NCBI GenBank assembly: GCA_035539175.1
Contig: DATLIY010000007.1
Location: 558,001-622,000, forward strand
DNA from: Acidisarcina sp.
GTDB taxonomy: Bacteria; Acidobacteriota; Terriglobia; Terriglobales; Acidobacteriaceae
Direction: 5' to 3'
Length of the DNA: 64,000 nt
Both the position numbers and the translations under genes were made by a program. The notes below the pieces were generated by a model that saw nothing but the letters and a program-made list of their open reading frames with translations, did not search any database and was not told where the DNA came from. Below are positions 36,076 through 45,291 of the stretch, piece by piece. How positions within the stretch are numbered: the first letter of the stretch is position 1; each line of letters starts with the position of its first letter.

Positions 36076-36336
36076 CTAGCGTCCGTAAAAAGCTGCATTC
36101 TTCTCAGCGAAGTGTGCCCACTTCTCGGGCAGATCGTCGCCGGCAAAGATCGCGGAGACCGGGCAAGCCGGTACGCAGGCGCCGCAGTCAATGCATTCCA
36201 CGGGATCGATAAACAACATCTCGCTATCTGCAAACTTCGGTTCGTCCCTCTTTGGATGAATACAGTCAACTGGACATGCGTCAACGCACGCTGTGTCCTT
36301 TGTACCGATGCAGGGTTCCGCAATCACATATGCCAT
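36076..36336 (-). CDS. Bacterial-type ferredoxin (two Fe-S clusters)
   Basis: The 86-residue protein has two cluster motifs. CIGTKDTACVDACPVDC has a seven-residue first gap, as in 3Fe-4S or Zn/7Fe ferredoxins. CIDCGACVPACP is a standard 4Fe-4S motif. It should carry electrons in the cytoplasm; its partner is unknown. I chose ATG 36336 because MAYVIAEPC matches family N-termini. The gene is a separate unit with a strong terminator. Confidence 0.92.
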   Translation of the reverse strand: MAYVIAEPCIGTKDTACVDACPVDCIHPKRDEPKFADSEMLFIDPVECIDCGACVPACPVSAIFAGDDLPEKWAHFAEKNAAFYGR

Positions 36337-36442
36337 AGAAGCCGTCTCCGTTCGAGCTAAATTCCACCTGAATTGTAGCAGCACGAGTATGCTGCCAGCC
36401 TACCTCTGTTCTGGCCATGGCATACGGCCCAGGCCAGGATAT

Positions 36443-37348
36443 TCATTTCGTCAAACCCGCTTCGCGGCTCGCACGGCGGGCCGCAAACTCTGCGGGCGTA
36501 GGGATGGGCTCCAGCTCCCGCCCGGCAAACATCTCCTGGAAAAGAGCCATAACCTCTTTGTGAATCAGACCATTGCTGGCCAGAACTTCTTTGCTGTCCA
36601 GGCGGAATGGGCTGCCATCGAAGCGCGTGATTGCGCCCCCCGCCTCGGTCACCAGCAGGGCTCCCGCCGAGGTATCCCACGGGTTCAGATTGAATTCCCA
36701 GTAACCGTCGAAGCGTCCGCAGGCGGTATAGGCGAGGTCAAGAGCCGCCGACCCTGCCCGGCGTACGCCATGGGAGCGCAGCGTAATCTGCTGGTAAAAG
36801 TAAATGTTGGGGTTGTCATGCCGCTTGCGGCTGGGGAACCCGGTTGCCATCAGCGACTCCGCCAGCTCCGTCACGCGAGACACATGAATGCGCTCTCCGT
36901 TCAGGTAGGCGCCCCGCCCCGCCTCCGCCACAAACAGCTCAGCCCGCATGGGGTCGTAGATGACCCCGGCGACCATCTGGCCATCCTGACCCTCGGCAAG
37001 CCCGGGCGGCCGATGCTCCAGCCCCATGCTGACGCAGAAGACCGGGAAGCGGTGGGCAAAATTGGTGGTGCCGTCCAGCGGATCGATATACCACCGGTAC
37101 TGGCCCTCCATGCGGTCGCGAGTTCCCTCTTCGCCATAGACGCCGTGCTCGGGAAACGTCTGGCGAATTCTCTCGCGAATCAGCCGTTCGGAGGAGCGGT
37201 CGGCCTCGGTGACCAGATCCACTTCGCCCTTGTATTCGGTTGCCACACCATTCTGGTAGAAGCTGCGCACTAGTTCGCCCGCCTCCACCGCAATGGGGGC
37301 CGCCAGCCGGACAAAGGAAAAATCGACATCTTTCGGTAATAAGGTCAT
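36443..37348 (-). CDS. suhB: Inositol monophosphatase family protein
   Basis: The 301-residue protein has the metal-binding motifs of the family: EADRSSERLIRE, GEEGTRD, DPLDGTTNFAHRFP and WDTSAGALLVTEAGG. Such enzymes hydrolyse inositol phosphate or related sugar phosphates; E. coli SuhB also acts in rRNA antitermination. The last 20 residues are an extra charged tail. Its ATG overlaps the TGA of the Hfq-like gene (ATGA), so translation is likely coupled. Confidence 0.93.
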   Translation of the reverse strand: MTLLPKDVDFSFVRLAAPIAVEAGELVRSFYQNGVATEYKGEVDLVTEADRSSERLIRERIRQTFPEHGVYGEEGTRDRMEGQYRWYIDPLDGTTNFAHRFPVFCVSMGLEHRPPGLAEGQDGQMVAGVIYDPMRAELFVAEAGRGAYLNGERIHVSRVTELAESLMATGFPSRKRHDNPNIYFYQQITLRSHGVRRAGSAALDLAYTACGRFDGYWEFNLNPWDTSAGALLVTEAGGAITRFDGSPFRLDSKEVLASNGLIHKEVMALFQEMFAGRELEPIPTPAEFAARRASREAGLTK

Positions 37349-37686
37349 TTCCCGGCTTCCTGCCCTTCGACGAGAGCTCCCCCGGGAATGGCGTCCTCAT
37401 GGGCTTTGGCTGCGTTGCGCGCGGCTCTCTTCTCCCGGCGCGCATGCTCGGTGATGGTGCGAATCTGATGCTTATAGATGAAGAGGTTTGGCTTACCCTC
37501 GCGAGTCAGGCGAATCATGCGGTCGTCAAAGTACTCGATCCAGCCCTGCACGCTCTCACCATCGCGCAGCTTCACCACGACCGGCACTTGCTTTTCACTC
37601 AGGAAGCGCAGATACAGGGCTTCCTGCCCAGTGTCTCCCGGGGGAGGCGACTTGGGCCGACGACGCGATGCGTTTTCGAGAGCCAT
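37345..37686 (-). CDS. hfq: Divergent Hfq-like RNA chaperone
   Basis: The 113-residue protein has a Sm-fold core like Hfq: FLSEKQVPVVVKLRDGESVQ, GWIEYFDDRMIRL and the YKH motif in FIYKHQIRTITE. A basic N-terminal tail of about 22 residues and a basic, Ala-rich C-terminal tail of about 30 flank the core. Hfq hexamers join small RNAs with mRNAs. The start chosen is ATG 37686 (MALENASRRR); the open frame extends 18 codons further but without a good start. It is translationally coupled to suhB. Confidence 0.8.
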   Translation of the reverse strand: MALENASRRRPKSPPPGDTGQEALYLRFLSEKQVPVVVKLRDGESVQGWIEYFDDRMIRLTREGKPNLFIYKHQIRTITEHARREKRAARNAAKAHEDAIPGGALVEGQEAGK

Positions 37687-37971
37687 GCCTCCATTGTAAC
37701 CAAGATGAGCGGGTTGGCCAGCGGGGTGCCCTGGCTTCAACTGCTGCCGTAGTGCCCTCCCCTATGCAAATGCAGCAAGTTGTCCCCGGAAGAATAGCCT
37801 GTCTTCGCCAAAAGAACTGGAGTTGAGCGGATGGAAACGAACACCGGAAAACTGAGCCGTTTCCGCAGACATTGCCGATGCGAGTGGACTATTGTTTCGT
37901 TCGCTGCTGAGAGATCGCTCCCCGGGCCTCGCTCACTCAAGGCAGAAATGTGCCCAGAGGAGAAAAACAAC

Positions 37972-39150
37972 ATGCAGATCCATGAATCGCTCCCCCACCG
38001 GAAAATGGAGGCACCCACACTGAAAATGGAGACCCAAACACTGCGGACAGGCAACAAGGCTGGCTGGCGCAAAACCATGGCAGCCGTCGCGCTGCTGGCC
38101 AGTGCGACAACAGGGATCGGCTTTGCGCAAAACAACCAGGGCGCCGACAGGAACGATGCGTTTCTACCAAGCCCGGTGAGAGTCGTCTCCACCGTACCGG
38201 CCAATGGCGATGTAAATCCCTATGGGGTTGCGTTTGTCCCGCGCAACTTCCAGACGGGATCCGGCCCGTTAAAGACCGGGGACATCCTGGTCTCGAATTT
38301 CAACAACAGCCAGAATCTGCAAGGTACGGGAACGACCATCGTCCGGGTTGCGGCGAATGGTTCGCCGGCCCTGTTCTTCCAGGGAAAGGCGCCGCTGGGG
38401 CTTTCCACGGCGCTGGGAACGCTGCAGGCGGGATTCGTGGTTGTCGGCAATGCTCCGACGGCGGACGGCACCGCAGCGACGGCAGGCCCCGGCTCTCTGC
38501 TGGTGATCAATAACCAGGGCAAGCTGATGCAGACGATCACCAGCCCCTGGATCCAGAGTCCGTGGGATATGGCGCTGGTGGACCGCGGAGACTCTGCGAT
38601 TGCGTTTGTCACCAATGCACTGACCGGCACGGTCAGCCGGTTGAACTTCAAAGTAAGCTCCAGCGGCCTGATGCTGTTGCACGCAACGACCATTGCCTCG
38701 GGGTATGTCCATCGCGGTGATCCGGTGACGCTGTTTGTCGCGTCCACGGGCCTGGTGTACGACGCTCGGCAGGATGTGCTGTTCGTTGCCTCAACCGGCG
38801 ACAATGCGGTTTTCGCGGTGCGCAATGCGGCCGAACGGGACGAGGATCAGGGGAGAGGATCCATCATCTATGAGGACAATGTTCATCTGCATGGTGCATT
38901 GGGGCTGGCAATGGCTCCGAATGGCCACCTCCTTGTCACCAACAACGATGGCATCAATCCCGATCCAAATCAGCCGAGCGAGATCGTTGAGTTCACAAGA
39001 GAGGGCAAATTCGTGAAGGAGCTCTCCGTCGATCCTGCCCAGGGAGGATCGTTCGGTTTAGCCGTACGCACGATGCAGGACACAGCGACCCTCGCAGCTG
39101 TCGATGACAACACGGCGATGCTGCTCATCTGGACGCTGGACGTGGAGTAG
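37972..39150 (+). CDS. Secreted NHL/beta-propeller-type protein, function unknown
   Basis: The 392-residue protein has a long polar N-terminus and a hydrophobic segment ending TTGIGFAQ near residue 52, read as a signal sequence. The rest carries propeller-like repeats (YGVAFVPRNF, GDILVSNFNNS, DVLFVASTGDNAVFAV). I recognise no catalytic residues. ATG 37972 has GAGGAG 9 bases upstream; another ATG at codon 20 would give a more ordinary signal peptide. The frame extends 47 codons upstream but that part looks non-coding. It converges on the VWFA gene. It resembles the lipoprotein at 4072-5493 in general type only. Confidence 0.7.
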   Translation: MQIHESLPHRKMEAPTLKMETQTLRTGNKAGWRKTMAAVALLASATTGIGFAQNNQGADRNDAFLPSPVRVVSTVPANGDVNPYGVAFVPRNFQTGSGPLKTGDILVSNFNNSQNLQGTGTTIVRVAANGSPALFFQGKAPLGLSTALGTLQAGFVVVGNAPTADGTAATAGPGSLLVINNQGKLMQTITSPWIQSPWDMALVDRGDSAIAFVTNALTGTVSRLNFKVSSSGLMLLHATTIASGYVHRGDPVTLFVASTGLVYDARQDVLFVASTGDNAVFAVRNAAERDEDQGRGSIIYEDNVHLHGALGLAMAPNGHLLVTNNDGINPDPNQPSEIVEFTREGKFVKELSVDPAQGGSFGLAVRTMQDTATLAAVDDNTAMLLIWTLDVE

Positions 39151-39251
39151 GACGCGTAGAGTAGCCGTAAGAATACATAGTGCGGCGGAGGAAGAGACCC
39201 TGTTCGACGGCCTCCGGCCATAGTGCGCTTGTAACTGTGGGGGCTTCACTT

Positions 39252-40181
39252 CTACCGTGGGAGCGATTGCGTTTCCCGGGGATTGGTCGTGTAGTAGCCC
39301 GTCCGATGCCGCACGTTGTAACCAGTCCCCTCCGGAGCCTTCACCGATACCTCAACCCTGCGGAAGGCTCCGTCCGCCACACGATGCACGGGATAGTAGC
39401 CCAGCAGGTATTGGGTGCGCAGATCGTCGGAGATCTGGTCAAAAGCCTTCTCCATATCCATGCCCTCTGCGTAGTAGTATTTGCCGCCCGTCTCTTCCGA
39501 GAGCGTAATCATGGCATGTTCGCCTCCAAGGTCGCGCCCCGCGCTGGCTGCAATCGGCACATCGATGATGCTGTACACCATCACCTCGGAGCGCAAAGCC
39601 TGCTCCAGAGCCTTGGCATAGTCCACCCCGTTCACCGTATTTCCGCCGTCTGAGATGAGGACGAGCACCTTGCGGCCACTTCTCCCCATCAGGTTCTGCG
39701 CGGAGAGGTACACCGCGTCATAAAGCGCCGTTGCCGGCCCCATTCGCAGGTTCTCCAATCCGCGATCGATACGACCTACCTGGTTGGTAAACGGAACCAC
39801 CTCGCGAACATCGGAGGAAAACTCAATCAGCCCCATCTGGTCCACCGGGCGCATCAGCGCATGGGCAAAGTGCCGCGCCGCCTTTTGTTCGAGGGGCAGA
39901 TCCTTATGCACGCTACCGCTGGTGTCGATGGCCAGCAGGATGGCAAGCGGCATCTCCGATTGCCGCTCGAAGACAGCAATCTTCTGCGGCACGTGATCCT
40001 CGGTGAGCGAGAAGTCCTCCTTCTGCAGACCACCCACAACCGCGCCGTGAGCATCCGTCACATTCACGAAGAGGTTCACCAGGTGGACATTGACGCGGAT
40101 CGTCGTCGATGAGGTGCCCTCCTGAGCCGCCAGAGGCACCGTCGCGATGCAGAGAATCACGGCCCACAGGCAGAACCTCAT
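39252..40181 (-). CDS. Secreted VWFA-related protein of the acidobacterial type
   Basis: The 309-residue protein starts with a signal peptide (MRFCLWAVILCIATVPLAAQ), then a beta region (TTIRVNVHLVNLFVNVTD), a von Willebrand A domain with the MIDAS metal site DTSGS, and VLISDGGNTVNG. The match is to the VWFA-related family found mostly in Acidobacteria, whose function is not known. The ATG at 40181 overlaps the moaDE stop (ATGA), so it is translated from the moaDE message. The frame upstream of 40181 lies inside moaDE and is not used. Confidence 0.88.
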   Translation of the reverse strand: MRFCLWAVILCIATVPLAAQEGTSSTTIRVNVHLVNLFVNVTDAHGAVVGGLQKEDFSLTEDHVPQKIAVFERQSEMPLAILLAIDTSGSVHKDLPLEQKAARHFAHALMRPVDQMGLIEFSSDVREVVPFTNQVGRIDRGLENLRMGPATALYDAVYLSAQNLMGRSGRKVLVLISDGGNTVNGVDYAKALEQALRSEVMVYSIIDVPIAASAGRDLGGEHAMITLSEETGGKYYYAEGMDMEKAFDQISDDLRTQYLLGYYPVHRVADGAFRRVEVSVKAPEGTGYNVRHRTGYYTTNPRETQSLPR

Positions 40182-40954
40182 TCGCTCATTGCTCCGCTTG
40201 GCTGACTTTTTATCTGCCCGGGCACGATACTGTCCGGAAATGGCTCGCCCGCAACCCACACCGCGCCGTCCTCAAAGAACTCCTTCTTCCAGATGGGCAC
40301 CGTGCTCTTGAGGGTATCGATGAGCCAGCGGCAGGCGTCAAAGGCGGCGGCACGATGCGCGGAGGCGACCACGATCACGACGCTCGTCTCCCCCACCCCA
40401 AGCTGGCCCAGCCGATGAACGACCGTAACATCGCGGATCGCGAATCGCTCACAGGCTTCGGCGGCAAGCTTGCGCATCTGTTCGATCGCCATGGCCTCAT
40501 ACGCTTCATAGACCAGGTGGAGGGTGCGCCGACCGCGAGTATGGTTCCGCACGATGCCATCGAAGACGACGACCGCACCATCCTCTCCCTGCCGGAGAGC
40601 CTGCGCCAGCGCTGCGGTATCGATGGGCTCGCGCACCAGCGCGACGTGCAGGCCCCGTCCGCTGCCACCCGAAAGTCCGCTGCCGCCCGGAAGTCCGCTG
40701 CCGCCCGAAACTGGAGGCAGCAAGGCAATCTCATCGTCCTCTGCAAGTGCCTGGTCTGCCCGCGCGTACTCCTGATTGACCGCGACGGCGAGAGAATTCC
40801 AGAAACCGCCCTGCTCCGGCGCGACAGATCGATAGTGGTCCAGCAGCGTGCGGACCGTCGCCCCCGCGGGCAGAGATACCGCCTCTCCCTCGCGATGAAA
40901 AACGTCTTTGAGTGCGCCGAAATAGAGAACGCGTACCTGCATGAAGAAAAGCAT
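40178..40954 (-). CDS. Fused molybdopterin synthase (MoaD-MoaE)
   Basis: Residues 5-85 form a ubiquitin-like MoaD (VRVLYFGALKDVF to LLPPVSGG); residues 100-250 form MoaE, with PIWKKE holding the catalytic Lys pair. MPT synthase puts two sulfurs into precursor Z; the sulfur travels on the thiocarboxylated C-terminal Gly of MoaD. Here that Gly-Gly is internal (84-85) and repeated at 90-91 and 96-97 by a 6-residue linker repeat. In the mycobacterial MoaX fusion, cleavage after the MoaD Gly-Gly is needed for activity. The ATG at 40942 (MQVRVLYF) is a possible start too. The VWFA gene overlaps its end. Confidence 0.92.
   Translation of the reverse strand: MLFFMQVRVLYFGALKDVFHREGEAVSLPAGATVRTLLDHYRSVAPEQGGFWNSLAVAVNQEYARADQALAEDDEIALLPPVSGGSGLPGGSGLSGGSGRGLHVALVREPIDTAALAQALRQGEDGAVVVFDGIVRNHTRGRRTLHLVYEAYEAMAIEQMRKLAAEACERFAIRDVTVVHRLGQLGVGETSVVIVVASAHRAAAFDACRWLIDTLKSTVPIWKKEFFEDGAVWVAGEPFPDSIVPGQIKSQPSGAMSE
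40657..40710 (-). repeat. Three tandem 18-bp repeats in the MoaD-MoaE linker
   Basis: Three contiguous 18-bp copies (40657-40674, 40675-40692, 40693-40710), each one or two bases from the next, encode SGLPGG/SGLSGG-type units. The period is in frame and each unit ends in Gly-Gly like the tail of free MoaD. Confidence 0.95.
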
Positions 40955-41070
40955 ACCTGCGCATTAGACGAAGCTCTACTGAAGATGTACACGAATCTAC
41001 ATCCGGGACGCAGCAGTTGTGCCCGAGACGTGATGGGAAGACCTGTTGTGACGATGTGCAGTGAAGCGAT

Positions 41071-41637
41071 TCACGCTTCGCCAGCGGCCGGCGAAGAGGC
41101 GAAGAGGTCATTCTCCGGCGGGTACCACACGCGGATCCCCTCTATCCGGGCAAAGGGCGTAAGCCGGTGCGGGCTTCGCTTGCTGTTTCCCTTCGCGTCA
41201 TACAGGATGTCCTCTACGGGAACCGCGCGGGCGGTGAGCGCGTCAGCAATCAGCGAGCGATGACAGCGCCACGGCACCGCCTCCGCGCAAAGGATGCAGC
41301 ACTGCTTCGTCTTCGCCTGCTCGATCAGGTCCTCGATGGCGGCGGCAAATTCCTCCGTCTGCATGTAGTCGGCATAGCCGCGAAAGCTGGCGTTCCGCCA
41401 GCCGGTGTTGATGGAATCGCGCCGCGTGTGTCGCAGGCCGCCCAGCTCCGGCATCCAGTGGTATTCGATCTTCGCCTTTCCCAGCGATGCCGCCAGATCC
41501 TGCTGCTCGTATTGCGGATTGTGGCGGGAGCGGGGTATCGATCGAACGTCGATCAGCCGCCGCACGTGGTTCTTCCTGAGGACATGCAGGAAGTCCTCTA
41601 TCGCCAGCGTCGAATGCCCCAGGGTAAAAATCGTCAT
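41071..41637 (-). CDS. DUF488 family protein
   Basis: The 188-residue protein matches DUF488: TLGHSTLAIEDFLHVLRKN at the start, DVRSIPRSRHNPQYEQ, and the CCILCAEAVPWRCHRSLIAD segment with clustered Cys/His residues typical of this family. Its biochemical role is not established. It is upstream of moaDE on the same strand with a 116-bp gap. It is divergent from the FKBP gene. Confidence 0.88.
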   Translation of the reverse strand: MTIFTLGHSTLAIEDFLHVLRKNHVRRLIDVRSIPRSRHNPQYEQQDLAASLGKAKIEYHWMPELGGLRHTRRDSINTGWRNASFRGYADYMQTEEFAAAIEDLIEQAKTKQCCILCAEAVPWRCHRSLIADALTARAVPVEDILYDAKGNSKRSPHRLTPFARIEGIRVWYPPENDLFASSPAAGEA

Positions 41638-41719
41638 GGAGAATAAGCAAAGATTGCCATTAAGAATTAAGCAAAAATCGCATTAATGGTAAAACGTGCC
41701 GTGCTACCATCACGTTCGC

Positions 41720-42370
41720 ATGCACAGCTTAAAATCTTCTCTCTCATCGGCAGGCTTGATTCTGCCCCGTCCCGTCCTGCCCCGTCCCGTCCTGTCTCGT
41801 CTGGTCCTTCTGGGCCTGATCTCGCTCTTCGCCCTGCCAGCGCAGACTCCAGCCCAGACGACGGCGCCGGCACCGCATCGATCCACCACCCATCGCGCCA
41901 CCGCGCAAAGGCGATCGGCGAGCGCAGCAGCCAAGTCAACTCAATCCACGGCTGACGAGATCAAGCTGCCCGCCTCCATTCCTGCGGCACAGGGAACGCT
42001 GCACACGGAATATGCCCTGCGCTACATTGACGTCGTGGCAGGTACAGGAGCGGCTGCCGAACCCGGGATGATCTACTTCGTCCACTACACCGGCTGGCTC
42101 TATGACGGCACCAAATTCGATTCCTCCGTCGATCGCGGAGCACCGATCCAGTTCCAGCAGGGGCAGCACCGGGTCATTAGTGGCTGGGATACTGGGTTTG
42201 AGGGCATGAAGGTGGGTGGTAAACGCAGGCTCTTTATCCCCTACCAGTTGGCCTATGGCGACAGGGCAAACGGCCCGATCCCGGCGAAATCCAATCTGAT
42301 CTTCGACGTGGAGCTGGTAGACGTGAAGGACCCGAATGCCGCACCAGCGGAAAACGCCCCTGCAAAGTAG
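41720..42370 (+). CDS. Secreted FKBP-type peptidyl-prolyl isomerase
   Basis: The 216-residue protein has an FKBP domain (about 95-205) with VHYTGWLYDGTKFDSS, WDTGFEGMKVGGKRRL and LIFDVELVDV. It catalyses proline isomerisation in protein folding. A signal-like N-terminus with repeated PRPVL units and a Thr/Ala/Gln-rich linker precede the domain, so it is probably exported. ATG 41720 was chosen; GTG 41696 would add 8 residues. It converges on the 98-residue hypothetical gene 10 bp away. Confidence 0.9.
   Translation: MHSLKSSLSSAGLILPRPVLPRPVLSRLVLLGLISLFALPAQTPAQTTAPAPHRSTTHRATAQRRSASAAAKSTQSTADEIKLPASIPAAQGTLHTEYALRYIDVVAGTGAAAEPGMIYFVHYTGWLYDGTKFDSSVDRGAPIQFQQGQHRVISGWDTGFEGMKVGGKRRLFIPYQLAYGDRANGPIPAKSNLIFDVELVDVKDPNAAPAENAPAK
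41765..41807 (+). repeat. 15-bp tandem repeat in the FKBP signal region
   Basis: Two identical copies of CCCCGTCCCGTCCTG (41765-41779 and 41780-41794) and a third degenerate copy code for PRPVL-PRPVL-SRLVL in the export signal. Confidence 0.85.
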
Positions 42371-42380
42371 GCGAAGCGGC

Positions 42381-42677
42381 TTACCCGTTGTTACGGTTCA
42401 ACTGGACCCATATCTCGACCCGCCGATAGAGAACACGCAGCGCCGATAGCTCCAGCTCTGTCTCAGGCGAGATGTCCAGCACCAGCATGGAGCCCTCGGT
42501 CAACGTCAGGGATGCCTTCTCGTCGGTGGGATAGTCTGCGTAGGGGAACAGATTGAGAGTGAGCTTCTCATCAAAGGGAGCGCGGTAAATCCCTGGCTCG
42601 GTCTGTACCCACTCCAGCTCGCCACGGTCGGTACTCTGGGAAACGCTCTTCAGCAGATCAGCAGCAATCGCGTCCAT
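42381..42677 (-). CDS. Conserved hypothetical protein, 98 residues
   Basis: The protein starts MDAIAADLLKSVSQS and is acidic and strand-rich (LTLNLFPYADYPTDEKASL, LRVLYRRVEIWVQLN). I recognise no family. ATG 42677 has GAGGG upstream at good spacing; 43 more codons are open upstream but look non-coding. It lies 175 bp downstream of lon on the same strand, beyond the lon terminator. Confidence 0.65.
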   Translation of the reverse strand: MDAIAADLLKSVSQSTDRGELEWVQTEPGIYRAPFDEKLTLNLFPYADYPTDEKASLTLTEGSMLVLDISPETELELSALRVLYRRVEIWVQLNRNNG

Positions 42678-42804
42678 CGCAGCCCTCTTAATACATTTTC
42701 GCACTCCCCACGCCTCTGGATGCCATTCCCCAGGGGATGTAGAGTCATCCCAGAAAATCCCATGCCATCGAAATCGCAAAAATGTGGTGTGCCCGCGCAC
42801 CTGC

Positions 42805-42831
42805 AAAAAATGCCTGCTGGTTAGCAGGCAT
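42805..42831 (-). terminator. Intrinsic terminator of lon
   Basis: A 9-bp perfect stem (ATGCCTGCT with AGCAGGCAT, 4-base loop) lies 21 bases after the lon stop codon. On the minus strand it is followed by TTTTT. Confidence 0.9.
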
Positions 42832-42852
42832 CCTTTGCAAGCCGCGTGCGCC

Positions 42853-45291
42853 TTACGCGTCAGCGTGGCTCAAAACGCTTTCGCGAACCTCTTCGTCCTT
42901 GCGCTCCTCGCTGGTTGTCGTGGGCAGCGCAACGGCAAGCACATCTTCGATCCGGCTGGCGTAGTGGATCGTGACCCCCGAGATCTGTTCGGGTGTCAGG
43001 TCCTCTTCCACGTTCTGGCGGTTCTCCGCCGGCAGAATCACATCGCGAACCCCGGCACGTTTCGCGGCCAGGAACTTCTCCTTAATGCCGCCCACCGGCA
43101 GCACATTGCCGCTTAACGTGATCTCACCCGTCATCGCCGTCAGCGGATGAATGGGCCTGTCCGTTAGCAGCGACACAAGGGCCGTTGCCATCGTCACGCC
43201 TGCGGAAGGTCCGTCCTTGGGAATCGCACCCGCCGGCACGTGAATGTGCAGGTCCATGTCCTTGGTGAAGTCTTCGTCCAGCCCCACGGACTTCGCATTG
43301 GAACGTACCCAGGTCAACGCGGCCTGCATGGATTCCTGCATCACCTCGCCGATCTGGCCGGTCATGGTAAATCCGCCCTTGCCCTTCATCCTGCTGGCTT
43401 CGATGAACAGCACATCTCCACCCGCGGGGGTCCAGGCCAGGCCGACGGCAACTCCGGCGCGCTTCGTGCGCTCCGCAAGCTCCGTATCGACGCGAACCTT
43501 GATGCCGCCCAGGAACTCCTGCACAATCTCCCGGGTTACCACCAGCTTGTCCTTGGAACCTTCCGCGACCCGGCGCGCCTGCTTACGGCACACCGTGCCG
43601 ATCAGTTGCTCCAGGTTGCGGACGCCAGCCTCCCGCGTATAGTGACGCACAATGTAGGCGACACTCTCCTCGGGAAATTCAATCAGATCCGGCGTAATAC
43701 CGTTCTGCTTTGTCTGCCGGGGAATCAGGTAGCGGAAGGCAATGTGCACCTTCTCTTCTTCCGTATACCCCTGCAATTCGATGATTTCCATTCTGTCGCG
43801 CAGTGGCTCCGGAATGGGATCAAGGATGTTTGCTGTGCAGATAAACAGGACCTTCGACAGATCAAACGGCACATCCAGGTAGTTGTCCCGGAAGGTCGAG
43901 TTCTGCTCCGGATCGAGCGTCTCCAGCAATGCCGACGACGGATCTCCGCGGAAGTCGCGGCCCAGCTTGTCGATCTCATCCAGCATGAATACGGGATCGT
44001 TGGTTTCCGCCCGCCGTATTCCCTGGATAATCTGGCCCGGCAATGCGCCGATATAGGTGCGCCGATGCCCGCGAATTTCCGCCTCATCATGCATACCGCC
44101 CAGCGAAATACGCGCGAACTTCCGCCCTAACGCCCGTGCAATGCTGCGCCCCAGCGAGGTTTTGCCCACGCCCGGAGGCCCGACAAAGCAAAGGATCGGT
44201 CCCTTCATATCTGGCTTCAGACGGCGCACGCTCAGGTAATCGAGGATGCGGTCCTTTACCTTCTTGAGGTCATAGTGGTCCTCATCAAGAATCTGCTTGG
44301 CTTTGAGGATATCCACCTCGCCGCCAGACGACTTGGCCCAGGGCAGCATGGCCAGCCACTCAATGTAATTGCGGGTCAGCGAATAGTCCGCCGCCATGGG
44401 AGACATCCGCGCCAGGCGGTTCATCTCCTTCAGGGCTTCCTTCTTCACATCTTCCGGCATGCCCGCCGATTCAATCTTCTGCCGCAGTTCATCGACGTCC
44501 TTCTGCCCCTCGTCCATCTCGCCCAGTTCTTTCTGGATGGCTTTGAGTTGCTCGCGAAGGTAATAGTCACGCTGCGACTGCTGCACCTGGTCCTGAACCT
44601 CGGACTGGATCTTGTTGCGCAACTGCTGCACTTCAAGCTCCTTGGCAAGGTGCTTATTGATCCGCTCCATCCGGGCAATTATGTCCGGAGTCTCAAGCAG
44701 TTCCTGCTTATCTGTCGTTGCCAGAAACGGCAGCGAGGAGGCAATAAAGTCCACTAAACGCCCCGGATCCTCGATGTTCATCGCAATGGTCTGCAACTCG
44801 TCCGAAAGCGTCGGGGACACGGTCACAATCTGCTGGAACTGGGAGAGTACATTGCGCTGCAAAGCCTCATTTTCTGAGTTCTTTGCCAGCGGCTCGACCG
44901 TAACCGGCTCCACACTCGCCATCATGAAGGGTTCCAGTTGGGTAAATTGGCCCAGCTTGACGCGTTCCGCGCCCTCCGTGAAGACAAAAAGGCTCTGGTT
45001 TGGCATTTTGACCACTTTGTGGACCGTCGCCAGCGTTCCGTAACCATACAAATCTTCGGGTTCGGGCGAGTCCATGCGCGCATCTCGCTGTGCGACCACA
45101 ACGATGGTCTTCTCTTCTCCCAGCGACTGAATGAGCTGAATCGAACTCTCGCGTCCCACCGTAAGCGGTAATACTGCGTGCGGAAAGAGCACGGTGTCCC
45201 GCACCGGCAGGATCGGCAGCACGCGGGCGGAGGTGTCCTCCCGCTGCTTCGGATCGCTCGGCTGGATAATACTTAGGAAATCACTCGCCAT
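42853..45291 (-). CDS. lon: ATP-dependent protease Lon
   Basis: The 812-residue protein has the LAN substrate-binding domain (about 20-215), a coiled region, an AAA+ ATPase with GPPGVGKTS near residue 372, and the protease domain with catalytic Ser696 (KDGPSAG) and Lys739. Lon degrades misfolded and short-lived regulatory proteins. Length is normal (E. coli 784). It is a single-gene unit with its own terminator. No CIRCE element or sigma-32 consensus was seen in the upstream region. Confidence 0.97.
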   Translation of the reverse strand: MASDFLSIIQPSDPKQREDTSARVLPILPVRDTVLFPHAVLPLTVGRESSIQLIQSLGEEKTIVVVAQRDARMDSPEPEDLYGYGTLATVHKVVKMPNQSLFVFTEGAERVKLGQFTQLEPFMMASVEPVTVEPLAKNSENEALQRNVLSQFQQIVTVSPTLSDELQTIAMNIEDPGRLVDFIASSLPFLATTDKQELLETPDIIARMERINKHLAKELEVQQLRNKIQSEVQDQVQQSQRDYYLREQLKAIQKELGEMDEGQKDVDELRQKIESAGMPEDVKKEALKEMNRLARMSPMAADYSLTRNYIEWLAMLPWAKSSGGEVDILKAKQILDEDHYDLKKVKDRILDYLSVRRLKPDMKGPILCFVGPPGVGKTSLGRSIARALGRKFARISLGGMHDEAEIRGHRRTYIGALPGQIIQGIRRAETNDPVFMLDEIDKLGRDFRGDPSSALLETLDPEQNSTFRDNYLDVPFDLSKVLFICTANILDPIPEPLRDRMEIIELQGYTEEEKVHIAFRYLIPRQTKQNGITPDLIEFPEESVAYIVRHYTREAGVRNLEQLIGTVCRKQARRVAEGSKDKLVVTREIVQEFLGGIKVRVDTELAERTKRAGVAVGLAWTPAGGDVLFIEASRMKGKGGFTMTGQIGEVMQESMQAALTWVRSNAKSVGLDEDFTKDMDLHIHVPAGAIPKDGPSAGVTMATALVSLLTDRPIHPLTAMTGEITLSGNVLPVGGIKEKFLAAKRAGVRDVILPAENRQNVEEDLTPEQISGVTIHYASRIEDVLAVALPTTTSEERKDEEVRESVLSHADA

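Noticed and set aside
39180-39250. Possible terminator between the NHL protein and the VWFA gene
   Set aside because: Only a 6-bp GGAGG/CCTCC-type pairing with a long loop; no T run.
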